Source: Chitinophagaceae bacterium (lineage in GTDB: Bacteria > Bacteroidota > Bacteroidia > Chitinophagales > Chitinophagaceae). From it: DNA of 64,000 nucleotides. A model generated the notes under the pieces. That model made no database searches. It was not told the origin of the DNA and saw only the letters and a list, made by a program, of their open reading frames with translations. A program made the translations under genes and the position numbers. Below, in pieces: positions 1 to 8,731 of this stretch. The number at the start of each line of letters is the position of its first letter. Positions within the stretch are counted from its first letter, which is position 1. The stretch covers positions 62,001 to 126,000 of the forward strand of contig JAIEMP010000003.1 of NCBI GenBank assembly GCA_019752045.1. The letters are read 5' to 3'.

Positions 1-156
1 AATGTGTATCTTATTCCTGCGGGCAGAATCAAATCACTGGAAGGTCATGTAACCGGATCCGAAGCCATGAAGTTTGCCATCAGCGGTGGTGTTACAAAAA
101 TGGACGAAGAGATCAATGAAGAAATCTTAAAAGAAGATGTTGCTGATATGAAATAA
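1..156 (+). CDS. C-terminal end of a DUF502-like membrane protein (partial)
   Basis: An open frame runs in from the left edge and stops with TAA at 154-156, giving 51 residues that begin NVYLIPAGRIKSLEG and end EDVADMK. The stretch VTGSEAMKFAISGGVTKMD resembles the C-terminal end of DUF502 proteins, which follow a membrane region with a short domain ending in an 'EAMKxxISGGV'-like segment. Only the tail is visible, so the assignment is tentative and the function of that family is unknown. The next gene starts six bases later and may be co-transcribed. Confidence 0.5.
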   Translation, partial: NVYLIPAGRIKSLEGHVTGSEAMKFAISGGVTKMDEEINEEILKEDVADMK

Positions 157-161
157 GATTT

Positions 162-1127
162 ATGAAGAAAGCATTCTTTGTACTTGTTTTATTGCTGATG
201 GCGGAGCAATGTTTCTGCTGGGGTTTTTATGGTCACCGTAAAATCAATTACCTCGCTGTGTTTTTATTACCACCGGAAATGTTGGTATTGTATAAACCGC
301 ACATTGAATTTTTAAGTGAGCATTCTGTTGATCCGGATAAACGGCGATACGCCATTCCCGAAGAAGGCCCACGGCATTATATAGACATTGATCATTACGG
401 CAACTATCCATATAAAGAATTGCCACACAACTATGATAGTGCTGTTGCAAAATTTGGTGCTGATTCTATTGCGGTGTATGGCATTGTTCCATGGTGGGTA
501 CAAACCATGTTGTGGCGGTTAACCGCTGCATTTAAAGAAAAAAATCAGGCAAAAATTTTAAAACTCAGTGCAGAGATTGGTCATTATATTGCTGATGCAC
601 ATGTGCCGTTGCACGCAAGTCATAATCACAACGGACAATTCACCAATCAAAACGGCATTCATGGTTTTTGGGAAAGCCGTGTGCCCGAACTGCTGGCAGA
701 AAAAGAGTTTGAATTCTGGTTGGGTAAAGCCATGCATATTAAAAACCCCGGACAGTTTATATGGTCAAGAGTATTGGAAAGTGCAGCTGCAGCCGATACA
801 GTTTTACGTTTTGAAAAAGAACTCACCGCTTCTTTTCCAGCAGATCAGAAATTTGCTTTTGAAAACAGAAACGGCATCACCACCAAAGTGTACTCCACTT
901 CTTTTACTGTTGCATACAATCAAAAATTGCTGGGTATGGTTGAACGCCGGATGCAGCAAAGTATTTATGCTGTGGCGAGTTTCTGGTACACGGCTTGGGT
1001 CAATGCCGGTCAGCCTGATTTAAAAAAGCTTTCCAACAAAGATTTTACTGCAGAAGAATTAAAAGAATTTGAAGAATTGAACACGAACTGGAGAAAAGGA
1101 AAGGTTGTGGGGAGAGAGCATGATTAA
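162..1127 (+). CDS. Secreted S1/P1-nuclease / zinc-dependent phospholipase C-like hydrolase
   Basis: This 321-residue protein has an N-terminal signal peptide (MKKAFFVLVLLLMAEQCFC) directly followed by W-G-F-Y-G-H. A Trp at the mature N-terminus is a zinc ligand in S1/P1 nucleases and phospholipase C. Further likely metal ligands are His/Asp in HYIDIDHYG (about residues 72-80), GHYIADAHVPLH (about 140-151) and the following NHNGQ. The fold family is therefore clear, but the substrate (single-stranded nucleic acid or phospholipid) cannot be decided. It should act in the periplasm or outside the cell. It starts 5 bp after the preceding stop. Confidence 0.75.
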   Translation: MKKAFFVLVLLLMAEQCFCWGFYGHRKINYLAVFLLPPEMLVLYKPHIEFLSEHSVDPDKRRYAIPEEGPRHYIDIDHYGNYPYKELPHNYDSAVAKFGADSIAVYGIVPWWVQTMLWRLTAAFKEKNQAKILKLSAEIGHYIADAHVPLHASHNHNGQFTNQNGIHGFWESRVPELLAEKEFEFWLGKAMHIKNPGQFIWSRVLESAAAADTVLRFEKELTASFPADQKFAFENRNGITTKVYSTSFTVAYNQKLLGMVERRMQQSIYAVASFWYTAWVNAGQPDLKKLSNKDFTAEELKEFEELNTNWRKGKVVGREHD

Positions 1128-1261
1128 AATGTTTACAGCAGACAGTTCATTTAATTATTGTTGATGAAAGCTGTGGGTTTTGCAGTGTTCTCAAAACACA
1201 CTGACCTGTTTTATAAACAGCACCTGACAGTTGTTTTTACCAATTGCAGTAAATTCGCACT

Positions 1262-2332
1262 ATGATTCACAATTTCAACGCAGGTCCGTCTATATTACCA
1301 AAAGAAGTTTTTCAGCAGGCAAGTGAAGCCATTCTCAATTTCAATAACAGCGGTTTATCTATTTTGGAGATCGGTCATCGTACGCCTTTGTTTGAAGATG
1401 TGATGCATGAAGCAAGAAGTTTGGTAAAAGAACTCATGCAACTGGATGATGACCATGAAGTGTTGTTTCTTCACGGAGGTGCTACTACACAGTTTATGCA
1501 GGTGCCCATGAACTTACTCAATGAAAATGAAGTGGCTGCTTATACAGAAACGGGTACCTGGGCAAACAAAGCCATTAAAGAAGCGAAATTATTCGGCCAT
1601 GTTGAAGTGGTGGGTTCATCTAAAGACAACAACTATACATCCATGCCTGCAGATATGGTTGTGCCGCCAACAGCAGCCTATTTACATATTACTACTAATG
1701 AAACCATTGCCGGAACGCAATGGCATCAGCTGCCGTATGATTGCGGCGTGCCTCTTGTAGCAGATATGAGCAGCGATATATTAAGTCGTGTATTAGACTT
1801 CAACAAATTTGATTTGATTTATGCCGGTGCACAAAAAAATATGGGAGCAGCAGGTGTAAACCTTGTTATCATCAATAAAAACATACTGGGCAAAACAGAG
1901 CGCAGTATTCCAACCATTCTCGATTACCGGAATCATATCAAAGAAGCAAGTATGCTCAACACGCCTCCGGTGTTTGCAGTATATGTGGCCATGCTCACTT
2001 TGCGTTGGTTAAAAGCACAGGGTGGTGTTGCAGCAATTGAACAGATCAACAATGCAAAAGCAAATCTGCTTTATTCAACGTTAGAAAAGATCCCGTTCAT
2101 CAACCTGCCTGTTGCAAAAAACTGCAGGAGTAAAATGAATGTGGTGTTTACCATGCAGCATGAAGAACAGGAAAAAGCATTTATTCAGATCTGCAAAGAC
2201 AATGGTATGTATGGTGTAAAAGGGCACAGAAGTGTGGGTGGATTCAGGATCAGCCTGTACAATGCATTACAAATGGAAAGTGTTGAAGCAATGGTTTTGC
2301 TGCTCAATGATTTTGCGGATAAGAACAGTTGA
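1262..2332 (+). CDS. serC: Phosphoserine aminotransferase
   Basis: This 356-residue protein starts MIHNFNAGPSILPKEV, the hallmark SerC N-terminus. It converts 3-phosphohydroxypyruvate to phosphoserine with glutamate, using PLP, and also serves vitamin B6 synthesis. The PLP-binding lysine lies in YAGAQKNMGAAG, and GHRSVGGFRISLYNAL near the end is the substrate phosphate-binding region. Length is normal. A TAAATTCG motif at 1250-1257 resembles a Bacteroidota -7 element immediately before the start. In related genomes serC is commonly followed by serA and a DUF1015 gene; here a toxin-antitoxin pair lies between serC and DUF1015. Confidence 0.95.
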   Translation: MIHNFNAGPSILPKEVFQQASEAILNFNNSGLSILEIGHRTPLFEDVMHEARSLVKELMQLDDDHEVLFLHGGATTQFMQVPMNLLNENEVAAYTETGTWANKAIKEAKLFGHVEVVGSSKDNNYTSMPADMVVPPTAAYLHITTNETIAGTQWHQLPYDCGVPLVADMSSDILSRVLDFNKFDLIYAGAQKNMGAAGVNLVIINKNILGKTERSIPTILDYRNHIKEASMLNTPPVFAVYVAMLTLRWLKAQGGVAAIEQINNAKANLLYSTLEKIPFINLPVAKNCRSKMNVVFTMQHEEQEKAFIQICKDNGMYGVKGHRSVGGFRISLYNALQMESVEAMVLLLNDFADKNS

Positions 2333-2356
2333 TATTGGATCCGGGAATCAAATCAA

Positions 2357-2641
2357 TTATTTGTATTTAGGTCTCTGTTTGCAGTGTTTTACAGAGTTGA
2401 TAAAGACTTTCCTGTTGACAATTTTGAAAACGACGAGATAGGGAAATCGTTTCAGTCGAACATCACGGAACTCATCTAATATGTATCCGTAATACTGTGG
2501 ATTTTGTTTTAGTTTTTCAAGTATCGTATTTAATTCATTCAGGAAATCTTCGCCAAGACCGGGTAATTGATCTTCATACCAACTATACCCATCTTGCACA
2601 TCATCCAATGCTTCCTGCTGAAAAATGATTTGAAACGACAA
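2357..2641 (-). CDS. RelE/ParE family toxin of a type II toxin-antitoxin pair
   Basis: This 94-residue basic protein has the RelE/ParE pattern: QEALDDVQDGYSWYEDQLPGLGEDFL near the start, a central helix with a proline after it (LKQNPQYYGY), and the terminal strand pair RLKRFPYLVVFKIVNRKVFINSVKHCKQRP. Family members cleave mRNA or block gyrase; which one applies is not readable here. It lies 2 bp downstream of the partner gene on the same strand, the usual antitoxin-first arrangement. It is antisense to serC and convergent with it. Confidence 0.85.
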   Translation of the reverse strand: MSFQIIFQQEALDDVQDGYSWYEDQLPGLGEDFLNELNTILEKLKQNPQYYGYILDEFRDVRLKRFPYLVVFKIVNRKVFINSVKHCKQRPKYK

Positions 2642-2643
2642 GG

Positions 2644-2892
2644 TTATTTTTCTTTTTTTGAACGGAAGAGCTTCCTTGCTTCAGATAATGAATACGTTTT
2701 GCTTTTGCCTGTCTGGCGGTTTTTTTCACGAAGACGGATTTCCTGTTTATCTTTTTCAGTAATAACAGGCGTGGTCTTATATTTTACTTCATCTTCCAGT
2801 AGAGTGAGCATTGCTAATACTTTTTTATCATCAATATCAGCGATGTATGTGTGTAATTTCTTTCTGCGTTCAGAAGAATTCATAAAATTCAT
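2644..2892 (-). CDS. Antitoxin partner of the adjacent RelE/ParE toxin
   Basis: A small charged protein of about 82 residues (MNFMNSSERRKKLHTYIADI...) ends SLSEARKLFRSKKEK. The N-terminal half (ERRKKLHTYIADIDDKKVLAML) matches short Bacteroidota antitoxins whose first helix senses or binds, and the basic tail may wrap the toxin or DNA. An upstream start at 2958 is possible but would add a poly-lysine stretch encoded by the AT-rich leader; the ATG at 2892 or 2883 is preferred. The function is inferred mainly from its position 2 bp before the toxin gene. Confidence 0.7.
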   Translation of the reverse strand: MNFMNSSERRKKLHTYIADIDDKKVLAMLTLLEDEVKYKTTPVITEKDKQEIRLREKNRQTGKSKTYSLSEARKLFRSKKEK

Positions 2893-3203
2893 TTCATTAA
2901 AATTAGTTTTTTTCTTTTTGAATATTGGCTCTTTTCTATAAGAGTTGTCTGAGCACAAAAGGTTGTCTCTTGCAAAGCATTGGTAGAAGCATTAACAGCT
3001 GCGGACCGCCGTAGTTACTGTCTTCACCGACCACGGTTACGGAGTACGAAATTTGTACAAACATTTTAGAAAGCTTCTTAAAACGAACCTGAGGGTCAGT
3101 GCCGAACGGGGATTAATCTGATTAAAAGATGGATGAATCATATCTTCTTAGTCGTCTCCCCCAAAAAATCCTTTTCTTTGCAGCCGGTTAGTAAGAAAAC
3201 ATT
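2893..3203. other. Intergenic region between the toxin-antitoxin pair and DUF1015
   Basis: About 310 bp without a convincing reading frame. It should hold the divergent promoters for the antitoxin gene and the DUF1015 gene. A segment around 3030-3055 (CACCGACCACGG) echoes the ACCGACCAT palindrome arm seen at 5635-5658. I see no clear terminator or RNA gene. In many relatives serA lies at this position, but no serA remnant could be recognised. Confidence 0.5.
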
Positions 3204-4445
3204 ATGGCTACAATAGTTCCTTTCAAGGCGTTGCGACCGCAGGCACAGTTTGCAAAACAGGTGGCGGCCCGTCCTTACGATGTATTAAACAGCAAAGAGG
3301 CAAAAGAAGAAGCACAAGGCAATTCGTATTCTTTTTTACACATTACAAAACCGGAGATTGATCTGGCAGAGAATGTAAATCCCTACGCAGAAGAAGTGTA
3401 TGCAAAAGCAAAAGAAAATCTGCTTGCTTTTATGCAAAGGGATGTGTTGTTCCGTGAAAACAAAGCCTGTTATTATATCTATCAATTGATCATGCAGGGA
3501 CGCAGTCAAACCGGATTGGTTTGCGGCAGTGCTGTGAGTGATTATGAAAATGATGTCATTAAAAAGCATGAGTTTACCCGGCCCGAAAAAGAAAACGACC
3601 GCATCAATCATATCAAAATCAGCGGTGCACAAACAGGCAATGTATTTCTGGCTTATCGTGATGTAGATGAAATGAATGAACTCATCGCCAAATGGAAAGA
3701 AGATAAAAGTCCTATTTATGATTTTATAGCCGATGATGATATTCAGCACAGCATTTGGGTGGTGAATGATGATGCAGTGATTGAACACATCTCAACCATT
3801 TTTAAACAACAGGTTCTTCAAACATATATTGCCGACGGGCACCACCGTGCAGCATCTGCAGCAAAAGTACATGCAGCGTTGGGTGAAGATGCAACGGAAG
3901 ACAGTACTGTTTTCTTAACTACTCTATTCCCTGCCAGTCAGTTAAAAATTCTTGATTACAACCGTATAGTAAAAGATATCAACGGATTATCAGTGAATGA
4001 ACTCATTGAAAAATTAGCTGCTGATTTTGATTGCCGTCTGGTGGGGAAAGATGCAGTGAAACCCGCAGACCAGCATGTATTCGGTATGTATGCCGATGGC
4101 AACTGGTATCAACTCACAGCAAAAGAAGGAACCTTCAGCAATGATCCCATTGGAGTGCTGGATGTAACCATTCTTTCAGATAATATTTTAGCCAAACATC
4201 TGGGCATCACCGATCAGCGGACAGATAAACGAATTGACTTTGTTGGCGGCATCCGTGGATTGGGCGAATTGCAGAAACGGGTTGACAGTGGTGAAATGAA
4301 AATTGCATTCAGTTTATACCCTGTTACCATGGATCAGCTGTTTGATATTGCAGACAGTGGCAATGTGATGCCTCCCAAAAGCACCTGGTTTGAACCAAAG
4401 CTGAGGGATGGATTGCTTACACACCTCATCTACAACGAATCATAA
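3204..4445 (+). CDS. DUF1015 family protein
   Basis: This 413-residue protein begins MATIVPFKALRPQ, the typical DUF1015 N-terminus, followed by AARPYDVLNSKEA and the conserved IADGHHRAASA at about residues 210-220. The family is widespread and sometimes called a SerB- or HipA-like putative kinase, but the reaction is unproven. In Bacteroidota it accompanies serine biosynthesis genes, so a role linked to serine is the best contextual guess. A strong terminator follows it directly. Confidence 0.85.
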   Translation: MATIVPFKALRPQAQFAKQVAARPYDVLNSKEAKEEAQGNSYSFLHITKPEIDLAENVNPYAEEVYAKAKENLLAFMQRDVLFRENKACYYIYQLIMQGRSQTGLVCGSAVSDYENDVIKKHEFTRPEKENDRINHIKISGAQTGNVFLAYRDVDEMNELIAKWKEDKSPIYDFIADDDIQHSIWVVNDDAVIEHISTIFKQQVLQTYIADGHHRAASAAKVHAALGEDATEDSTVFLTTLFPASQLKILDYNRIVKDINGLSVNELIEKLAADFDCRLVGKDAVKPADQHVFGMYADGNWYQLTAKEGTFSNDPIGVLDVTILSDNILAKHLGITDQRTDKRIDFVGGIRGLGELQKRVDSGEMKIAFSLYPVTMDQLFDIADSGNVMPPKSTWFEPKLRDGLLTHLIYNES

Positions 4446-4460
4446 TTAAATCAAAATTCC

Positions 4461-4490
4461 AAAGGCAGCTTTCACAGAAAGCTGCTTTTT
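4461..4490 (+). terminator. Rho-independent terminator after DUF1015
   Basis: GCAGCTTT (4465-4472) and AAAGCTGC (4478-4485) pair around a CACAG loop and are followed by TTTTT. It sits between the DUF1015 stop and the next start, separating the two transcription units. Confidence 0.85.
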
Positions 4491-4510
4491 GATCTATTTT
4501 TGAACCTGAT

Positions 4511-5527
4511 ATGAAAAAACGACTCTTCTCTTTTTGCCTGCTGTTTATTTCAACAGGCTTACTGGCGCAGGAACCCGATGCGGCACAATTGCATGAAACA
4601 GCCAAACAATTTATGCGTGGCGGCGATTGGACCAACGCAGTACTGGTACTCAACAAAGCGTTAGCAAAAGAACCCGGCAGCATTGCCATTCAAAAAGATC
4701 TTGCACTCACCTATTATTATCAGCGTGATTTTGCAAAAGCAAGAGAAGTAATTAAACCGCTGCTTGACAGAGATGATGCAGATGTGCAGGTATATCAGAT
4801 TGCAGGAAATATTTACAAAGCATTGCAGGAATCGAAAGATGCTGAAAAAATGTACCGCAAGGCCATCAAAAAATATCCCAACAGCGGTGCGTTGTATGCA
4901 GAGTTTGGAGAGTTGCTGTGGATGATGAATGAAAACTTTGCGTGCATTGAGCAATGGGAGCAGGGTATTAAAACCGATCCCGGTTATGCAGGAAATTATT
5001 ACTACGCTTCCCGTTACTATTTTTTTACTACCGATAAAGTGTGGGCATTGCTCTATGGCGAAATGTTTATTAACATGGAAAGCTACAGCAGCAAAACTGC
5101 TGAGATTAAAAATCTGTTGCTCGACAGTTATAAAAAGTTTTTTGTGGTTGATCCCAAAGCAAAGCCATCAAAAAATAAAAATGAATTTACCGATGCGTTC
5201 ATGACTGTGATGAACCAGAACAGCAGTGTGATCAGTAACGGTATTACAACCGAATCGTTGATTATGCTGCGTACACGGTTTTTGCTCGACTGGAATAAAT
5301 TGTATGCCGCTAAGTTTCCGTTCCGTTTGTTTGATCATCACAAACAACTGTTGCAGGAAGGAATGTTTGATGCCTACAATCAATGGATTTTTGAAGCAGC
5401 AGGTGATTTAGCAAAGTATGAAAGCTGGACCAAACTCAATGCTGAACAATACAGCGAGTTTACACGCTTTCAAAAATCAAAATTGTTTAAAGTACCTGCA
5501 GGTCAATATTATAAAGCAGCCAACTGA
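4511..5527 (+). CDS. Secreted tetratricopeptide-repeat protein
   Basis: This 338-residue protein has a signal peptide (MKKRLFSFCLLFISTGLLAQ). TPR helices cover about residues 25-170: AKQFMRGGDWTNAVLVLNKALAKEPGS, ALTYYYQRDFAKAREVIKPLL, GNIYKALQESKDAEKMYRKAI, and an aromatic-rich unit around YYYASRYYFF. The C-terminal half is not recognisable. It probably acts as a periplasmic or outer-membrane-associated scaffold. Its own terminators lie on both sides, so it is monocistronic. Confidence 0.75.
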   Translation: MKKRLFSFCLLFISTGLLAQEPDAAQLHETAKQFMRGGDWTNAVLVLNKALAKEPGSIAIQKDLALTYYYQRDFAKAREVIKPLLDRDDADVQVYQIAGNIYKALQESKDAEKMYRKAIKKYPNSGALYAEFGELLWMMNENFACIEQWEQGIKTDPGYAGNYYYASRYYFFTTDKVWALLYGEMFINMESYSSKTAEIKNLLLDSYKKFFVVDPKAKPSKNKNEFTDAFMTVMNQNSSVISNGITTESLIMLRTRFLLDWNKLYAAKFPFRLFDHHKQLLQEGMFDAYNQWIFEAAGDLAKYESWTKLNAEQYSEFTRFQKSKLFKVPAGQYYKAAN

Positions 5528-5540
5528 TTTTAATCTATTT

Positions 5541-5606
5541 TGCCGGGAAGAAGTTAAGACGGAAAGTGATTTTTCCCCGCTTAAAGTCTTCCCGGCATTC
5601 TTTTTT
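5541..5606 (+). terminator. Long-stem terminator after the TPR gene
   Basis: TGCCGGGAAGA (5541-5551) pairs with TCTTCCCGGCA (5587-5597). The stem extends imperfectly inward through AGTTAAG/CTTAA, and the 3' side runs into TTCTTTTTT. It lies 14 bp after the stop codon. Confidence 0.75.
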
Positions 5607-5634
5607 CCAATCAGTTATATACTCTTCGCCCTCC

Positions 5635-5658
5635 ATGGTCGGTGTCTCCACCGACCAT
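5635..5658. repeat. Perfect 10-bp inverted repeat without T-tract
   Basis: ATGGTCGGTG (5635-5644) and CACCGACCAT (5649-5658) flank a TCTC loop. No run of T follows, so it is not a classical terminator. It looks like a REP-type hairpin; a related half (CACCGACCACGG) appears near 3033. Confidence 0.7.
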
Positions 5659-5763
5659 CAAACAGAAATTCTTTCAATCATTTTCAAAGAGCTTCTTAAT
5701 TCTCCTTAACTTCCTTTTGTAAACAGCACAGCTGTTCTCTTTATTCATTTAATTGCATGCTAT

Positions 5764-7551
5764 ATGGAATCAAAACGTTTATTTGATTGTATTGAAGTAC
5801 AGTTAAACCAGTTTCCCAAAGAAGATATGTTTGCCGCTAAAGAAGATGGCATCTGGCATAAATACAGTACAGCAGAAGTAAAAGAAATTGTTGATAAACT
5901 GGCAGCGGGCCTTACCCATCTGGGCATCAGCGCCAACGACATGAGTATTGAAAAGCGTGACAAGATTGCCCTCATCAGCAACAACCGGCCCGAGTGGTTG
6001 TTTCTTGATCTGGCGGTACAAAAAATCGGCGCAGTGCTGGTGCCCATTTATCCTACACTGGCCATTGCCGAACTGGAGTTTGTACTCAACGATGCAGAAA
6101 TAAAACTGGTATTTGTAAGTGATAAAGAGTTGTTTGATAAAGTGCAGACCGCAAGAGCAAAAGTACCAAGTGTACAGGCGGTGTACACCTTCGATTACCT
6201 GCAACCATCGCTGCATTGGAAAGAAGTGCAGAGCAAAGCAACAGCCGAAGATTATGAAAAAGTGGCTGCTGCCTCCGCAAAAATCAAGAACACAGATTTA
6301 GCAACCATCATTTATACATCCGGTACCACTGGTACACCAAAAGGTGTAATGCTGAGTCATAAAAATATTGTGAGCAATATTTACAGCAGTAACGAAATTT
6401 TTCAGCAATTTTTATCGGGCAACGACAGGGCATTGAGTTTTTTACCCCTCAATCATATTTTTGAAAAGATGATCACCTATCTCTATTTGTATAATGGTGT
6501 GTCTATTTACTATGCAGAAAGTTTAGAAAAGATTGGTGATAATTTAAAAGAAGTACAGCCTTCTGTTTTTTCAACCGTGCCCCGTTTGCTGGAGAAAGTG
6601 TACGAACGTATTATGGGGAAAGGGCAGGAGCTCACAGGTATTAAACGGAAATTATTCTTTTGGGCTGTTGAAGTAGCCAGTCATTACGATGTAAATAAAA
6701 ATCTCGGCGTGTGGTATAATTTAAAACTCGCCATTGCCAATAAACTCATCTTTAAAAAGTGGCGTGAAGGTTTGGGCGGAAAAGTAAAAGCCATCATCAC
6801 AGGAGCTGCTGCTTGCCAGGTACGATTACTGAAAGTATTTACTGCCGGTAAGTTAGTGATCATGGAAGGGTATGGTTTAACAGAAACATCTCCCGTTATT
6901 TCGGTGAACCAGTATGTTGAAAAAGGCCGTTGCTTTGGAACGGTTGGTCCGGTGATAAAAGGAGTGGAGCTGAAGTTAGAACCCGATGGAGAGATCTGCT
7001 GCCGTGGTGATAATGTAATGATGGGTTATTACAAACGCCCTGACCTCACAGCTGAAGTGATTGATAAAGATGGCTTTTTCCACACCGGTGATATTGGTGT
7101 ATTGGTTGACAATAAATTTTTAAAGATCACCGATCGCAAAAAAGAAATCTTTAAAACAAGTGGTGGTAAATATGTGGCACCTCAACCCATCGAAAATAAA
7201 ATGAAGGAAAGCAGCTTCATTGAACAGATGATTGTAGTGGGGCCCGAACGCAAATTTGCAGGGGCACTCATTGTTCCTTCGTTTGAAACCTTAAAAGGCT
7301 GGGCCAAACAAAATAATATCAGCTTTGGAACCATCCACGACCTGGTACGTAACCCTGCTGTGCTTGAAATGTATAAACGCATTGTAGAAGAATACAACCA
7401 GCAGTTTAATCATGTAGAGCAGATCAAAAAATTTGAACTCTGTCCGCATGAATGGACAGTTGATGGTGGCGAGCTCACCCCTACACTCAAACTCAAACGC
7501 AAAGTGATCATGGAAAAATATAAAGATGCCATTGAACGCATTTATGATTAA
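5764..7551 (+). CDS. fadD: Long-chain acyl-CoA synthetase (AMP-forming)
   Basis: This 595-residue ANL-superfamily enzyme activates fatty acids to acyl-AMP and then acyl-CoA. The phosphate-binding motif YTSGTTGTPKGVMLSH is at about residues 182-197 and the adenine-binding motif GYGLTETSP at about 370. HTGDIG and DRKKEIFKTSGGKYVAPQPIE follow, and a C-terminal lysine lies in TLKLKRKVIMEKY. The 'FKTSGGKYV' form is typical of FadD15-type bacterial enzymes. No signal peptide; likely membrane-associated in the cytoplasm. The chain-length range is not determinable. Confidence 0.9.
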   Translation: MESKRLFDCIEVQLNQFPKEDMFAAKEDGIWHKYSTAEVKEIVDKLAAGLTHLGISANDMSIEKRDKIALISNNRPEWLFLDLAVQKIGAVLVPIYPTLAIAELEFVLNDAEIKLVFVSDKELFDKVQTARAKVPSVQAVYTFDYLQPSLHWKEVQSKATAEDYEKVAAASAKIKNTDLATIIYTSGTTGTPKGVMLSHKNIVSNIYSSNEIFQQFLSGNDRALSFLPLNHIFEKMITYLYLYNGVSIYYAESLEKIGDNLKEVQPSVFSTVPRLLEKVYERIMGKGQELTGIKRKLFFWAVEVASHYDVNKNLGVWYNLKLAIANKLIFKKWREGLGGKVKAIITGAAACQVRLLKVFTAGKLVIMEGYGLTETSPVISVNQYVEKGRCFGTVGPVIKGVELKLEPDGEICCRGDNVMMGYYKRPDLTAEVIDKDGFFHTGDIGVLVDNKFLKITDRKKEIFKTSGGKYVAPQPIENKMKESSFIEQMIVVGPERKFAGALIVPSFETLKGWAKQNNISFGTIHDLVRNPAVLEMYKRIVEEYNQQFNHVEQIKKFELCPHEWTVDGGELTPTLKLKRKVIMEKYKDAIERIYD

Positions 7552-7554
7552 TGA

Positions 7555-7586
7555 AAAGCCGCTCAGAATTTGAGCGGCTTTCTTTT
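7555..7586 (+). terminator. Terminator after fadD
   Basis: AAAGCCGCTCA (7555-7565) pairs with TGAGCGGCTTT (7571-7581) around GAATT, followed by CTTTTC. It begins three bases after the fadD stop codon. Confidence 0.85.
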
Positions 7587-7612
7587 CTATGTAGATTTGT
7601 TTACCGCTCTGA

Positions 7613-7723
7613 GAAGTCTCCAGACTTCGCAGTTGTATGCTAAAAGTCTGCCGACTTTTCTTTTTTTTCAGTATCCTGTCAGAGACAGAATGCATAATAC
7701 TTCAAAGTCCGGAGACTTTGAAG
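7613..7723. repeat. Three palindromes with an AAGTC-N4-GACTT core
   Basis: Three hairpins share the same core. GAAGTC/GACTTC lies at 7613-7628, AAAAGTC/GACTTTT at 7642-7659 and CTTCAAAGTC/GACTTTGAAG at 7700-7723, with loops TCCA, TGCC and CGGA. They fill the gap between fadD and the lipoprotein gene. Only the second has a T-run after it. A related nested pair lies at 52384-52477. Confidence 0.7.
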
Positions 7724-7750
7724 AGCAAGTAATAATAAACCATAATCGCT

Positions 7751-8371
7751 ATGCTTAATAAAAAAAATTCTTTAAAGCTTTCCCTTTTTTTTATGGCTGT
7801 ATTTTTAATTGGCTGCTTTGGAGAAAATGGACATGACCCGGATTTATTTGAGCCCGATACAGACAATAGCGGATTGCAGAAAGGTTATAATTACACTGAC
7901 TTAGGAATGTTAGTCTCTTTTCCCTGGCGTATCGCCGGTGAAAGAAAGGATACAAGTGCTAAGGTTAATTTATCCACCTTTGAGAGCAACATAGAAAGTC
8001 ATGTGAAGGCGAGTTTATTTTTTGAATTAAATAAGGATGGGTCTGCGAGCTATTGGTTTATGGAGGATTATATTGAAGGTCCTGTTGATACTATACGAGG
8101 TAGTGATAGCATGGTCACAATTAATATCAAAGTTCGTAGAAGCAAAGACTTAAAACTTAAACATATTTATTCTGATGCAAAATGGAGCTATAATAAAACA
8201 GATTCTGCTTTCGAAATCAACTTTGGGAAAAATGATTTTAATCTTGAACCAATTAAAGGTAAAATTTATGATCTAAATACAGATATGTTTTGCATAGTTT
8301 CAAGTTCGCCTGTTAAACAAGGTAATACAATGGAAAATTTTACGATTACTACATGTTTTAGCCACTATTAA
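7751..8371 (+). CDS. Uncharacterised lipoprotein
   Basis: A 206-residue protein with a lipoprotein signal: hydrophobic LSLFFMAVFLIGC gives the lipobox L-I-G-C with Cys at about residue 24. The mature part is acidic at the start (DPDLFEPDTDNSG) and beta-rich. I do not recognise a domain. Codon usage is more AT-rich than neighbouring housekeeping genes, fitting a fast-evolving surface or periplasmic protein. Confidence 0.65.
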   Translation: MLNKKNSLKLSLFFMAVFLIGCFGENGHDPDLFEPDTDNSGLQKGYNYTDLGMLVSFPWRIAGERKDTSAKVNLSTFESNIESHVKASLFFELNKDGSASYWFMEDYIEGPVDTIRGSDSMVTINIKVRRSKDLKLKHIYSDAKWSYNKTDSAFEINFGKNDFNLEPIKGKIYDLNTDMFCIVSSSPVKQGNTMENFTITTCFSHY

Positions 8372-8696
8372 CATTGATTTATTTTTTCCCTTCTGAGTAA
8401 TCATTAAAGAACGTATAGAATAAATATAAACGTTCACAGGCGTAGTCTGGTGCAACCGACTCGCTGTGTTACGGAGCAAAAAAGCAGGATCACAATTTTT
8501 TATACGGCGAGTCGTGCAGCCTGCACACATTTGCCATAAGCACAGACATCGCCTGAGAACGTTCTTGAAGAGTGACTCGTCTGCAAAGGAAGATCATATT
8601 GGCAATGCAGTACAAGTGTGTCCTTCGACATGCTCAGGATAAACTGCAACAGAAGTTCTATAGCAGTACAGTCGCTCACCCCAAAATTGCATTCAT
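8372..8696. other. Intergenic region with inverted repeats, upstream of pyrH
   Basis: No credible gene is visible. CGACTCGC (8457-8464) and GCGAGTCG (8507-8514) can pair as a loose hairpin. Around 8615-8632, TCC-TTCGACATGCTCA-GGA forms a short hairpin whose core resembles two copies near 19081-19122. The region probably contains the 3' untranslated part of the lipoprotein mRNA plus dispersed repeats. Confidence 0.5.
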
Positions 8697-8727
8697 TTTT
8701 CCCGTCACGCCAAATCTTTTATCTTCG
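8697..8727 (+). promoter_or_regulatory. Probable pyrH promoter
   Basis: TATCTTCG at 8720-8727 resembles the Bacteroidota -7 element TAnnTTTG. It is preceded at 19 bp by TTTT (8697-8700), close to the TTTG -33 element. The predicted transcript would begin only a few bases before the ATG at 8732. Confidence 0.5.
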
Positions 8728-8731
8728 CAAC

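Noticed and set aside
568-1023. Second reading frame inside the S1/P1-like gene
   Set aside because: It is in a shifted frame within a gene with clear motifs, has no family pattern and no own start signal.
8618-8731. Extended N-terminus of PyrH from an upstream start
   Set aside because: The extra 38 residues have no family similarity and the stretch contains the likely promoter.
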